From: Ignavibacterium sp. | Lineage (GTDB): Bacteria; Bacteroidota; Ignavibacteria; Ignavibacteriales; Ignavibacteriaceae | DNA: 64,000 nucleotides | NCBI GenBank assembly: GCA_018335755.1 | Contig: JAGXRK010000051.1 | Coordinates: 1 to 64,000, forward strand | Direction: 5' to 3' | Part shown: positions 27,820 through 36,469 of the stretch, piece by piece | Layout: each line of letters starts with the position of its first letter | Numbering within the stretch: the stretch's first letter is position 1 | Notes under the pieces: model-generated | What the model was told of the DNA's origin: nothing | The model's database searches: none | The model's input: the letters and a program-made list of their open reading frames with translations, nothing else | Position numbers and translations under genes: made by a program

Positions 27820-27963
27820 CTTTATTTTTATTCAACTCAGCTACAATCAAAAAATAGATCAATCAATTTTTGTTGTTTCTAACAACTAACTCTTGACTAA
27901 CCATTTTTAATCCCCTATTTTTAAACCTAAATTCATCGGTCTAAAACTAATACCGAATATTCT

Positions 27964-28533
27964 ATGCACGCGCTTACACCGCAGAACATTACTTTATTGT
28001 TAGAAGATTGCATTAATGGAAAAAAAGGTGCTGTTGATGAACTACTGCCTCACGTTTACAATGAGCTTAGAAAAATATCTTCTAAATATTTACAAGATGA
28101 ATACAGAAATCACACACTTCAAACTACAGAGCTTGTACACGAAGCTTATATAAAATTGATCGGCGATCAAAATATTTCGTGGCAAAACCGTGCACATTTT
28201 TTTGGAATAGCTGCACAGTCGATGCGGCAAATTCTTGTCGATCATGCTAGAAAAAGAAAATCATTAAAACGCGGCGAGGGAATAGGAAATATTTCACTCG
28301 ATGAAATCTTTGAAATATCCGAAAAAACAGATGACCAAATAATTGCACTTGATGAAGCATTAAAAAAACTTGAATCACTTGAAGAACGCTCAAGTAAAAT
28401 TGTTGAGTTAAGATATTTTTCAGGACTTACAATTGAAGAAACTGCAGAAGTGCTCAACATCTCTCCTGCTACTGCAAAACGTGACTGGAACTTTGCGAAA
28501 GCATGGCTTTACAGAGAAATTGCAAATAATTAA
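27964..28533 (+). CDS. ECF-family RNA polymerase sigma factor
   Basis: A 189-residue sigma-70 relative lacking regions 1 and 3. Region 2 covers about residues 20-95 (HTLQTTELVHEAYIKL, then NRAHFFGIAAQSMRQILVDHARKRK), and region 4 about 125-185 with a helix-turn-helix YFSGLTIEETAEVLNISPATAKRDW. The ELVHEAY and MRQILVDHAR features match the TIGR02999 (Sig-70_X6) group, which is usually encoded beside Ser/Thr kinases with TPR or WD repeats. That is the case here: the kinase gene starts 17 bases after its stop. No anti-sigma factor gene is present. Confidence 0.93.
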   Translation: MHALTPQNITLLLEDCINGKKGAVDELLPHVYNELRKISSKYLQDEYRNHTLQTTELVHEAYIKLIGDQNISWQNRAHFFGIAAQSMRQILVDHARKRKSLKRGEGIGNISLDEIFEISEKTDDQIIALDEALKKLESLEERSSKIVELRYFSGLTIEETAEVLNISPATAKRDWNFAKAWLYREIANN

Positions 28534-28550
28534 TTAAACCAAATAATTTT

Positions 28551-31121
28551 TTGAATCAAGAAAGATTAAATAAAGTTAGAGAACTTTTTGATGAAGCATC
28601 AAATTTAAGTGTTGCTGAAAGAGAATTATATTTAAATCAAAAATGTGCAAATGACCTTGAACTAAAGAAAGAAATTCTTTCACTGTTTAATTCTCTAGGC
28701 AGCACAAAAGATTTTCTTGAAGAACCATTAACAATAGTTGAACAAAATAAAAGCAGTTTTACAGATCCTTATATTGGTAAACAAATTGGCAACTATTTAA
28801 TTGAAGGTGAAGCCGGTGTTGGTGGGATGGGAATTGTTTACACTGGAAAAAGAAATGATAAAGAATTTGAACAAAAAGTTGCAATAAAAATTCTAAAACA
28901 CGGAATAACCTCTGAATATCTTTTAAAAAGATTCCAAATTGAACGACAAACCCTTGCAAATTTGCAGCATCAAAATATTGCCAGACTTTTAGACGGCGGA
29001 AGAACTGTTGATGGTTTGCCTTACTTAGTAATGGAATTTATAGATGGAATTCCTATCACAGAATGTTGTAATCAAAAAAAACTGAACATTGAAGAAAAAC
29101 TAAGATTGTTTAGAGAAGTCTGCAACGCAGTACAATACGCTCATCAAAACTTAATAATACATCGCGATCTGAAACCTGGAAACATTTTAGTTACTAATGA
29201 TGGAATTCCAAAACTGCTGGATTTTGGTATTGCAAAACTTATTGATGAAGATCTGGTTGATGAAACGGAAGGACTAACACGCACAGGTGTTTGGCATCTA
29301 ACGCCGGAATATGCAAGTCCTGAACAGATTAAAGGTGAAAAAATTACAACTACAAGTGATGTGTATTCACTTGGAGTTTTACTTTATCATATTTTAACAG
29401 GAACCCAACCATACAAAATAACAAACAGTTCGCCGGCTGCAATTAGTAAAATCATTACTGAAGAAAAAATTCTTAAGCCAAGTGAAAGAATTACCCAGTC
29501 GTCAGAAATTTCTTCAAACAATCAAATTATTAATCAAAAAAAATTATCGGCACATTTAAAAGGTGATCTGGACAATATCATATTAAAAGCAATGCACAAA
29601 GATCCTTTAAGAAGATATGTTTCGGTTGAACAGTTTTCTGATGATATTAGAAGACATCTTGAAGGATTACCTGTTTTTGCAAGAGCGGATACTATTACAT
29701 ATAGATTTTCAAAATTTATCAGGAGGCATAAAGTTGGCTTTGCTTTATTTTTAGTAGGAAATTTACTTGTTTTTATTAGTATAGCAGCAATTATATATCA
29801 GGGAAATGTTGCTGCAAAGGAACGTGATAAAGCAAATATAGAATTAAAAAAATTTGAAGAAGTAAATAATTTTCTGTTAGAAATGTTATCTTCTGCTGAT
29901 CCGGGAGTTGAGGGTAAAGATATAAAAGTATATGACTTGTTGGATAAGGCGACAGAGGATGTTAACGTAAAATTAAAAAATCATCCCGAAATAAAGTCTG
30001 CTATTAAACAAACTTTAGGTTCAACATATATTGGATTGGGTGATTATGAAAAAGCAAAATTACTTTTAACAGAGAGTCTTGAAGCAAATAAAAAGTTATT
30101 CGGATTAAACAGCAAAGAAACTGCAAAAGGTTTTCATCAACTTGGTTTGTGCTACGATTGGATTGGTAATTACAAAGCTGCTGATTCTCTTTATGTACAA
30201 GGAATCAAAATTTATGAAAAATTATCAGATGTTCCTCCAAAAGGGATGGCTGATATTTTAAATGATTTCGGCACATTTGTTTCAAATCTGGGTAATCAAG
30301 ATAGCGCGGTAGTTATATATAAAAAATCGTTAGATATTTATGGGATTTATAATAAAGAGAAAGGGAAGAAAGAAGCTATTACAATTAATAATATTGCAGT
30401 AAGCTTGCATAAACAAAATAAAACTGCTGAAGCAGAAAAGTATTATTTAGAAGCTTTAGAATTATTAACAAATTTATACGGAATAAACAGACCCGAAATT
30501 GGAAGCATTTATAATAATTTGGCTTTTATTTATTTAGATTATGATAATTTTAAAGCTGCGGAAGAGGCTTTTGAAAAGGCTTACTCAATTAAGTTATCGA
30601 CTTTAGGTGATAAGCATCCATCCATTGGGTTAGCCATGATTAATTTGGGAATGTTATATTTTACAAGTATAGAGTATAAAAAAGCTGAAATTTCTCTGTT
30701 AAAATCAATTGATTTTTTTATTTCTAACAAAGCAACTAAAAATCCATTTCTTTCCTTGGCTTACTACTGGTTGGGAAGAACTTATTTAGAATCCAATCGT
30801 TTAATCGATTCGGAAAATATGTTACGAAAATCAATAAGTCTTAGGGAAGAAATCTATACTAAGAGCCATTCTAAAATATGGTCCTCCGTAGGGGAACTTG
30901 CAATCTGTTTATTAAAACAAAAAAGGTATAAAGAAGCAGAAAAGTTATTAGCTGAATCACTCAATTTTTACAAGAACGATAAAAACAGGGACATTAAAAT
31001 AATTTCGCGTTACACAGAATATTCTGCCATACTATATCGAGAGATTGGTAATAAATCACTTGCTAATTTCTATCAAACCGAATTTGAAAAATTAAAAAAC
31101 GAACCCATCACACTTCGATAA
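28551..31121 (+). CDS. Membrane Ser/Thr protein kinase with extracytoplasmic TPR domain
   Basis: An 856-residue protein read from TTG at 28551; no ATG or ribosome site fits better. The kinase domain (about residues 78-375) is complete: glycine loop GEAGVGGMGIVY near 83-94, Lys in VAIKIL near 111, HRDLKPGN near 203 and DFG near 223, plus a PEYASPEQ activation-segment end near 255. A transmembrane helix at about 393-413 follows. The C-terminal 440 residues carry repeated TPR-like helical pairs (for example GDYEKAKLLLTESLEANKKL, and later YKEAEKLLAESLNFY). The kinase should face the cytoplasm and the TPR array the periplasm. It follows the ECF sigma gene by 17 bases. Confidence 0.92.
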   Translation: MNQERLNKVRELFDEASNLSVAERELYLNQKCANDLELKKEILSLFNSLGSTKDFLEEPLTIVEQNKSSFTDPYIGKQIGNYLIEGEAGVGGMGIVYTGKRNDKEFEQKVAIKILKHGITSEYLLKRFQIERQTLANLQHQNIARLLDGGRTVDGLPYLVMEFIDGIPITECCNQKKLNIEEKLRLFREVCNAVQYAHQNLIIHRDLKPGNILVTNDGIPKLLDFGIAKLIDEDLVDETEGLTRTGVWHLTPEYASPEQIKGEKITTTSDVYSLGVLLYHILTGTQPYKITNSSPAAISKIITEEKILKPSERITQSSEISSNNQIINQKKLSAHLKGDLDNIILKAMHKDPLRRYVSVEQFSDDIRRHLEGLPVFARADTITYRFSKFIRRHKVGFALFLVGNLLVFISIAAIIYQGNVAAKERDKANIELKKFEEVNNFLLEMLSSADPGVEGKDIKVYDLLDKATEDVNVKLKNHPEIKSAIKQTLGSTYIGLGDYEKAKLLLTESLEANKKLFGLNSKETAKGFHQLGLCYDWIGNYKAADSLYVQGIKIYEKLSDVPPKGMADILNDFGTFVSNLGNQDSAVVIYKKSLDIYGIYNKEKGKKEAITINNIAVSLHKQNKTAEAEKYYLEALELLTNLYGINRPEIGSIYNNLAFIYLDYDNFKAAEEAFEKAYSIKLSTLGDKHPSIGLAMINLGMLYFTSIEYKKAEISLLKSIDFFISNKATKNPFLSLAYYWLGRTYLESNRLIDSENMLRKSISLREEIYTKSHSKIWSSVGELAICLLKQKRYKEAEKLLAESLNFYKNDKNRDIKIISRYTEYSAILYREIGNKSLANFYQTEFEKLKNEPITLR

Positions 31122-31284
31122 AATCTCATTTCCATTAAATAATCTACCCTTTTTAAGATATTTAATTATTTCAGAATTTACTTGAGCCAAATCAGCTTAC
31201 TTTTCCGCATGTATTTATATCGGACGGTATTGAATCGAATAAAATTTGAGTTATAGAAATCATTAACTAAAAAGGAGTGCTATT

Positions 31285-33216
31285 ATGACTTATTTCAGAT
31301 TACTTGTTATTATCGTTTGCTGTTTAATGTTTCAGCAATTACTAAATGCTCAAACTTCATATACTTCGGTATCAACTGGTATGTGGAACGACCCAAATAT
31401 TTGGTCACCGGTTGGGGTTCCAGGAGCGGGTGATATTGTTTTAATTGACCAACAGACTATAATATCAACAAATGGTCAACGTGAGGTAGCTGGTTTTAAT
31501 ACGCTTGTTGGTGGCGAATTGGCTTTGACCGGTGTTGACGGCTCACTCACAATTACGGGGAACGCTAATTGGGGAGGCACATTAGGAGGCGGGATAATAA
31601 GGGATGTTACCTCTAATCACAATGGAACTGTTATAATCGCAAACGGCGCAGTGATGGAGTTAACTGGCGACCAATTTCCTGCTGCATTATATGGGGGTGC
31701 TAGATTGCTTAATCAGGGAACAGTTCGGATTGTTTCTTCTGCTGCTATATGGGGTCAGGATTCTTCCATTATAGAGAACCAGTCATTATTTGTGATCGAT
31801 TCTACTGGATTTTTTGGTGGCTTCCCTAATGGAGGACATTTTATAAATACAGGAATCTTTCGCAATTTAGGTAACGGAACTTGCGGCTTTAATGCAAATT
31901 GGGAGTTTCGGAATATGGGGGGTACTATTGATGTGCAGTCAGGCTCAATTGCGTTTAACTGTGACGGTATTTTTATGGGTGGCTCTTACAATGCAGATGC
32001 CGGTGCATTGTTACATTTTGATTCCCGAAATCACACATTCGAAGGAACTCTTTCAGGCGCACCTGCTGGAAGAATAGAGATTTCTGCAGGAGTTACTGCA
32101 AATACAGGTGTTTCGGGAGTAACATTTGATTTTCAGGGAACCGGTTTGGCTTGGAACGGGGGAACTTTTACAGGCAGTATGATAACAATCCCTGGCAATA
32201 GTTTGCTTGTTTTATCTGCAGTCGGGTTAACCGGCGGGTCCACATTACTCAACCTGGGTACTATAAGACAGGATGGAAGCGCGGGTATTTCTGCACAAGA
32301 TTCTTCTATTGTGGATAATCAGTCCTTGTATGAGATTATTGCTGATAATGCTGGTTTTGGCGGCCTCTTAAATGGAGGACATTTTATAAATACAGGAATC
32401 TTTCGCAATTTAGGTAACGGAACTTGCCGCTTCAATGCAAATTGGAGTTTTCAAAATCTTGCCGGAGGAATAATTGACGCAGCTAACGGTATAATCGATA
32501 TTGCTAATTTTGAAAATGCGCAGAATGCAATAATACAAGGTATTGCTACTGTTAATGTACATACTACTTTTACAAATGATGGAATAAATGCTCCGGGAAA
32601 CTCAGCCGGAAAGTTAACATTTATCGGTAACTACAATCCTTCATCCACAGGAGTACTGGAAATTGAACTCGGCGGTTTAATCCCCGGAACTGAGCACGAT
32701 CAGTTAGCTGTAACAGGAAACGCAATGCTTGATGGCATCATTAAAGTTTCTGTAACCAATTCATTTCTTCCTGCTATGGGTGATAGTTTTGTTGTACTTA
32801 CAACTACTGGTATTGTAAGTGAAAGTTTTATGACTGTTAATGCACAAACAGGTTTATATGTTCACGTGAATTATAACTCTAACAATGTTACAGTTGTTGT
32901 TGACAGCGTTTCGCTTACATCGATTGAAGATATAACTGGTGAAACTATTATTACTAATTATGAACTCTCACAGAACTATCCTAACCCGTTTAATCCGACT
33001 ACAAATATTCAGTTTGCAATTCCGCAATCATCATTTACAACATTAAAAGTATATTCTATACTAGGTCAGGAAGTGGCTACATTGATTAATGAACAAAAAA
33101 GTTCAGGTGTTTATGAGGTCAGTTTTGATGGATTAAATCTATCCAGTGGAACATACATTTATAAACTGCAAGCAGGTGATTTTGTGCAGACCAAAAAAAT
33201 GATTTTATTGAAGTAA
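31285..33216 (+). CDS. T9SS-secreted adhesin-like beta-solenoid protein
   Basis: A 643-residue exported protein with a signal peptide of about 23 residues (ends LNAQ). It opens with TGMWNDPNIWSPVGVPGAGD, a motif common in secreted repetitive surface proteins, and continues with glycine- and asparagine-rich beta-strands that suggest a right-handed beta-helix. An exact 57-base duplication encodes the block NGGHFINTGIFRNLGNGTC twice, 181 residues apart. The NSAGKLTFIGNY and LDGIIKVSV stretch near 435-490 resembles the end domain of autotransporter-like passengers. The type A T9SS domain (QNYPNPFNPTTNIQ, final KKMILLK) ends the protein. GGAG precedes the ATG. The protein may be an adhesin; no enzyme motif was seen. 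Confidence 0.88.
   Translation: MTYFRLLVIIVCCLMFQQLLNAQTSYTSVSTGMWNDPNIWSPVGVPGAGDIVLIDQQTIISTNGQREVAGFNTLVGGELALTGVDGSLTITGNANWGGTLGGGIIRDVTSNHNGTVIIANGAVMELTGDQFPAALYGGARLLNQGTVRIVSSAAIWGQDSSIIENQSLFVIDSTGFFGGFPNGGHFINTGIFRNLGNGTCGFNANWEFRNMGGTIDVQSGSIAFNCDGIFMGGSYNADAGALLHFDSRNHTFEGTLSGAPAGRIEISAGVTANTGVSGVTFDFQGTGLAWNGGTFTGSMITIPGNSLLVLSAVGLTGGSTLLNLGTIRQDGSAGISAQDSSIVDNQSLYEIIADNAGFGGLLNGGHFINTGIFRNLGNGTCRFNANWSFQNLAGGIIDAANGIIDIANFENAQNAIIQGIATVNVHTTFTNDGINAPGNSAGKLTFIGNYNPSSTGVLEIELGGLIPGTEHDQLAVTGNAMLDGIIKVSVTNSFLPAMGDSFVVLTTTGIVSESFMTVNAQTGLYVHVNYNSNNVTVVVDSVSLTSIEDITGETIITNYELSQNYPNPFNPTTNIQFAIPQSSFTTLKVYSILGQEVATLINEQKSSGVYEVSFDGLNLSSGTYIYKLQAGDFVQTKKMILLK
31828..31884 (+). repeat. 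Internal 57-base direct repeat, copy 1
   Basis: Starts AATGGAGGACATTTTATAAA and ends GTAACGGAACTTGC; identical base for base to 32371-32427, 543 bases (181 codons) downstream in the same gene. Confidence 0.9.
32371..32427 (+). repeat. Internal 57-base direct repeat, copy 2
   Basis: Second exact copy of the segment at 31828-31884, in the same frame. Flanking codons on both sides are similar but diverged (QDSSI..NQSL upstream; FNANW downstream). Confidence 0.9.
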
Positions 33217-33232
33217 GTTGATAATATTTTTA

Positions 33233-33263
33233 GAGATGACATCTTTTAATAAGATGTCATCTC
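33233..33263. terminator. Perfect 13-bp bidirectional terminator
   Basis: GAGATGACATCTT (33233-33245) pairs with AAGATGTCATCTC (33251-33263) around TTAAT, with A/T-rich tails on both sides. It separates the convergent T9SS and M48 genes. A close relative of the same hairpin lies at 34177-34213. Confidence 0.75.
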
Positions 33264-33274
33264 AGTTTTAAATA

Positions 33275-34078
33275 TTATTTTTTATAATAATTCATAGCTT
33301 CCGGTAAATGCTTTTTGATATTAGCAATTCTTGTAGCATCTGAAGGGTGTGTACTTAAAAATTCCGGCGGCTGAGCTCCGCCTTTCATAGCTGACATTCT
33401 CGTCCAGAAATCAACCGAGGCATTTGGATTATATCCTGCCATTGACATAAAGATTAGACCAAGCCTGTCTGCCTCGCTTTCATGCTTCCTGCTGAAAGGC
33501 AGCATTACTCCAACTGTAGTTCCAACACCGTAAGCTGCCATAAAAAGATTCTGGGTTAATGCCGGTTCATCTTTCAATGCAACGGAAAGTGCCACGCCGC
33601 CAAGCTGTTGAAGCAATCCCTGGCTCATTCTTTCATTTCCGTGTTGTGCAATTGCGTGAGCTATCTCGTGACCCATTACAACAGCCAATCCGGTTTCATC
33701 CTGCGTAACAGGAAGAATTCCAGTGTAAATAACAACTTTTCCGCCCGGCATACACCATGCATTCACATCGGGACTTTCAATAAGATTAAAGTCCCATGCA
33801 TATCCCCTTAATTCTTTCGAAAGGTTATTCTGTGCAAAGTATGTTTCTACAGCTCTCTGAATGTTTACTCCAACTCTTCTAACCATTGCTGATTTTTCTG
33901 CATCGGTGCTGAGTTTGCTTGTTCTTAAAAACTCATCATACTGCTGAAAGCTTAATGCGTTTATTTCTGAAGCCGGAATTAAGTTTAACTGAGATCTGCC
34001 TGTTATTGGAACAGTGCTGCAGTAATAAACTGTAAATGCCAGCAGAATAATCGGGAGAAATATTTTTATTGCTTTCAT
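33275..34078 (-). CDS. M48-family lipoprotein metalloprotease (LoiP/Oma1-like)
   Basis: A 267-residue exported zinc protease. The signal ends in VYYC, so Cys 20 should be lipidated. The VPITGRSQL motif right after it is typical of this family. The zinc motif is H137-E138-I-A-H141, and a third ligand Glu is expected in SRKHESEADRLG near 215. Such enzymes degrade damaged envelope proteins. GAGG precedes the ATG. Both neighbouring intergenic regions carry a GATGACATCTT hairpin. Confidence 0.92.
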   Translation of the reverse strand: MKAIKIFLPIILLAFTVYYCSTVPITGRSQLNLIPASEINALSFQQYDEFLRTSKLSTDAEKSAMVRRVGVNIQRAVETYFAQNNLSKELRGYAWDFNLIESPDVNAWCMPGGKVVIYTGILPVTQDETGLAVVMGHEIAHAIAQHGNERMSQGLLQQLGGVALSVALKDEPALTQNLFMAAYGVGTTVGVMLPFSRKHESEADRLGLIFMSMAGYNPNASVDFWTRMSAMKGGAQPPEFLSTHPSDATRIANIKKHLPEAMNYYKK

Positions 34079-34176
34079 TTTTTACCTCTTTGTTGATTAT
34101 CGTTTTTTAATAATCAAATATAAAAAATATTCTAAGGAAAGTATCCGTTGAATTTCACCTGTACTGCTAAAAGTTT

Positions 34177-34213
34177 AAGATGACATCTTTTTGATTATGA
34201 AAGATGTCACCTT
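34177..34213. repeat. GATGACATCTTT palindromic repeat
   Basis: AAGATGACATCTTT (34177-34190) pairs with AAAGATGTCACCTT (34200-34213) with one mismatch. The core is the same as that of the terminator hairpin at 33233-33263, so this is a repeated palindrome rather than a chance stem. Confidence 0.6.
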
Positions 34214-34277
34214 ATTAAAAAATCTCTATACGGTGATGGGTGTATCTAATTTCTTCAATGCTTAATATAATTGTTCG

Positions 34278-34553
34278 TCAGTTAACCAGATTTAATGCTC
34301 TGTAAAGCGGGGTTGGACGATACGTTTTATAAATATCTCATACCTCATCCGGTATTTCAATCCTTCTTTCCTTAGATACTTCCTGTTTTATCAGCTCCAT
34401 AGGAAACAGTGCAGCAAGATCATCGGGACCAATCGGCTGCTTAGTTCCGGGATGCAGCGGCGGCAATGTTGGGTTTGGCATATCTGCCTGGATGTTATAA
34501 TAGCTTTGCGGTAATTCTGATTCATCTAACAGAATATTTTTTGAAACACTCAT
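34278..34553 (-). pseudogene. trpB: Truncated tryptophan synthase beta chain-like gene (TrpB2 type)
   Basis: The first 71 codons give MSVSKNILLDESELPQSYYN and continue through DMPNPTLPPLHPGT to IEIPDEV, the well-conserved N-terminus of the TrpB2 (TIGR01415) class, with GGAG before the ATG. A TGA at 34338-34340 stands where an Arg (CGA) is expected. Reading on in the same frame gives DIYKTYRPTPLYRALNLVN, still clearly TrpB (the RPTPLYRA motif), before a second TGA at 34278-34280. All of the remaining about 360 residues, including the PLP-binding lysine, are missing. An intact enzyme would join indole and serine; this copy cannot. Confidence 0.85.
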
Positions 34554-34923
34554 AGAGCACTCCTGTATATATAAAAAAATAAATTGTAATTGTTATTGTT
34601 ATTTAATTACGGATTAATAAAATCGAACGGATTTTTAAATAGGGAAATAAATTAGAGGCGCCAAGGCCAGGTAAGGTTAGCTGATACTGAAGTAGAGTAA
34701 TATGTTTTTGTGTTTAACATTTTTTTGAACTCCGGGGATGAAGTTAAATTATCTCGTTCCCTTTATCAAGCTAAATCTTGATATTTTCATTTCAGAATTG
34801 ATTATGAGAGAAGTAATTCAAGAATGTTTATAAATGCTTTTTATAATATCCAAACACTAATTGTAATCTTAGTTATATTTATGGTCACATATTTAAATAA
34901 TTACTAAGAACATAGAGAAACTA
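34554..34923. other. A/T-rich intergenic region, 370 bases
   Basis: It holds the upstream region of the trpB2 remnant and of ychF. No coding frame, tRNA or clear repeat was recognised. The A/T-rich segment near 34858-34885 could contain the ychF promoter, but spacing does not fit the TTG/TAnnTTTG pattern. Confidence 0.4.
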
Positions 34924-36006
34924 ATGCAGATAGGTATTGTGGGATTGCCTTATTCGGGTAAATCAACTTTATTTCAAACAATAACAAAAACACTTCTTGA
35001 CCCCAATGAACTAACCAAATCAGAAGCGCTTCAGGCCGTAATTAAGGTTCCTGATGAAAGGCTTGATAAACTCACAGAAATGTTTAATCCTAAGAAAAAT
35101 GTTAACGCAACTATTGAAGTTGTTGATGTCGTTGGCCTGCAAAAAGGGGATTCCGGTTCAACACAGTTTACGGGTAATTTTCTTGCAAAAGTCAAAACCA
35201 ATGATGCGCTCGTTCAGGTTGTACGGTTATTTTCCAATGATGCCGTTCCCCATCCGGACGGCTCAATAAACATGATGCGCGATATTAATTCTTTTGAAAC
35301 TGAATTTATAATTTCAGACATGGCTCTTATAGAAAAGCGTCTTGAAAATATTAAAAAGCAGATAATGAAAACGAATGATGAAAAACTCAAACGCGAAGTA
35401 CCGCTTTTAGAAAAATGTCTTGAACTTCTTCAAAATGAAACTCCATTAAGAGAACACGAATTTACCAGGGATGAAATGCTCATCCTGAAAACATATCAGC
35501 TGCTTTCAATAAAACCGATGTTGGTTGCATTAAACTTTGATGAAACGCAAATTAACAATGCCGAAAAGCATCTTGATGAGTTGGTTAAGAAGAAGCTTGG
35601 GTATAACACAAAAACCTTGTGTTTTTTCGGTAAGATCGAAATGGAAATGGCAGAACTTTCTGAAAATGATGCAAAAGTCTTTATGGCAGATTACGGAATT
35701 ACCGAGTCTGCACTGGATGGCCTGATAAGAGCATCATATGATCTGCTGGGACTTCAGTCTTTCTTTACGGTTGGTGAAGATGAATGCCGTGCCTGGACAA
35801 TTAAGAAAGGAATGACTGCACAGGAAGCTGCCGGGGAAATTCATTCGGACTTTTTTAAAAAGTTTATTCGTGCTGAAGTGGTTTCTTATGATGATTATGT
35901 TGAACTGGGTTCATTTGTAAAAGCAAAAGAGGCGGGCAAGTGGCGTTTGGAGGGAAAAGATTACGTTGTAAAAGACGGTGATATTATTTCAGTAAGGCAT
36001 AGTTAG
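34924..36006 (+). CDS. ychF: YchF-like P-loop ATPase/GTPase (divergent)
   Basis: A 360-residue OBG-family nucleotide hydrolase. The P-loop is GLPYSGKST (residues 7-15) where most YchF proteins have GLPNVGKST. The DxxG switch reads DVVGL near 69. The specificity motif near 204 reads NFDE instead of NVNE/NKxD, consistent with YchF preference for ATP. A coiled-coil insert (about 125-185) and a C-terminal TGS domain (AWTIKKGMTAQEAAGEIHSDF, near 292-360) complete the family plan. YchF acts in translation and redox stress. The usual glycine-rich loop after switch II (GEGLGNKFL) is altered to TQFTGNFL. Confidence 0.88.
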   Translation: MQIGIVGLPYSGKSTLFQTITKTLLDPNELTKSEALQAVIKVPDERLDKLTEMFNPKKNVNATIEVVDVVGLQKGDSGSTQFTGNFLAKVKTNDALVQVVRLFSNDAVPHPDGSINMMRDINSFETEFIISDMALIEKRLENIKKQIMKTNDEKLKREVPLLEKCLELLQNETPLREHEFTRDEMLILKTYQLLSIKPMLVALNFDETQINNAEKHLDELVKKKLGYNTKTLCFFGKIEMEMAELSENDAKVFMADYGITESALDGLIRASYDLLGLQSFFTVGEDECRAWTIKKGMTAQEAAGEIHSDFFKKFIRAEVVSYDDYVELGSFVKAKEAGKWRLEGKDYVVKDGDIISVRHS

Positions 36007-36166
36007 CCGAACAGTTTGGTTATAAAAGTTAAGTGTTAATTGTTAAGCGTGACTATTTTCCTATTAATTTTTAACGATTAACTCCTTATGCTGTTTAGCA
36101 CTCAAAGAACTTGAAATTATTAAACCGATATTTTGGTATTTTAATAGTCACAATCAGAAAGTTTTT

Positions 36167-36433
36167 ATGGAAGATAAATGGACAAACGAAATGTTGTTCA
36201 TACAGCTTGTAATGCAGAACCAACAGATGGCTATAATGTCCCTTGGAAAACTTGAAAACCCTATCGCAGGAAAAATTGAAAAAAACATAGAGTTTGCTAA
36301 ACTCTCGATAGATACTCTTGATATGATCAAAGAAAAAACAAAAGGCAATCTTTCAGAATACGAAGAGAAATTTCTTAACGAAACTTTGCGTGAGTTAAAA
36401 CTGGCTTTTGTAAGCGAAACAAAAAAGAATTAA
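36167..36433 (+). CDS. DUF1844 small helical protein
   Basis: An 88-residue helical protein. FIQLVMQNQQMAIMSLGKLENP at the start (quoted only in part as a motif), AKLSIDTLDMIKEKTKGNL near 45-62 and EEKFLNETLRELKLAFV near 66-82 match the DUF1844 family, which is found next to translation or central-metabolism genes in many phyla. It stands 160 bases after ychF and 36 bases before nadK on the same strand, so it may be part of the nadK transcript. Function is unknown. Confidence 0.85.
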   Translation: MEDKWTNEMLFIQLVMQNQQMAIMSLGKLENPIAGKIEKNIEFAKLSIDTLDMIKEKTKGNLSEYEEKFLNETLRELKLAFVSETKKN

Positions 36434-36469
36434 ACCTACATTTTTAAACATATTTTTTGAAAGCCGGCA

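Noticed and set aside
34338..34553. Intact 71-residue small protein
   Set aside because: Its sequence is the start of TrpB2 and the same frame continues with TrpB motif past the stop, so it is a fragment.
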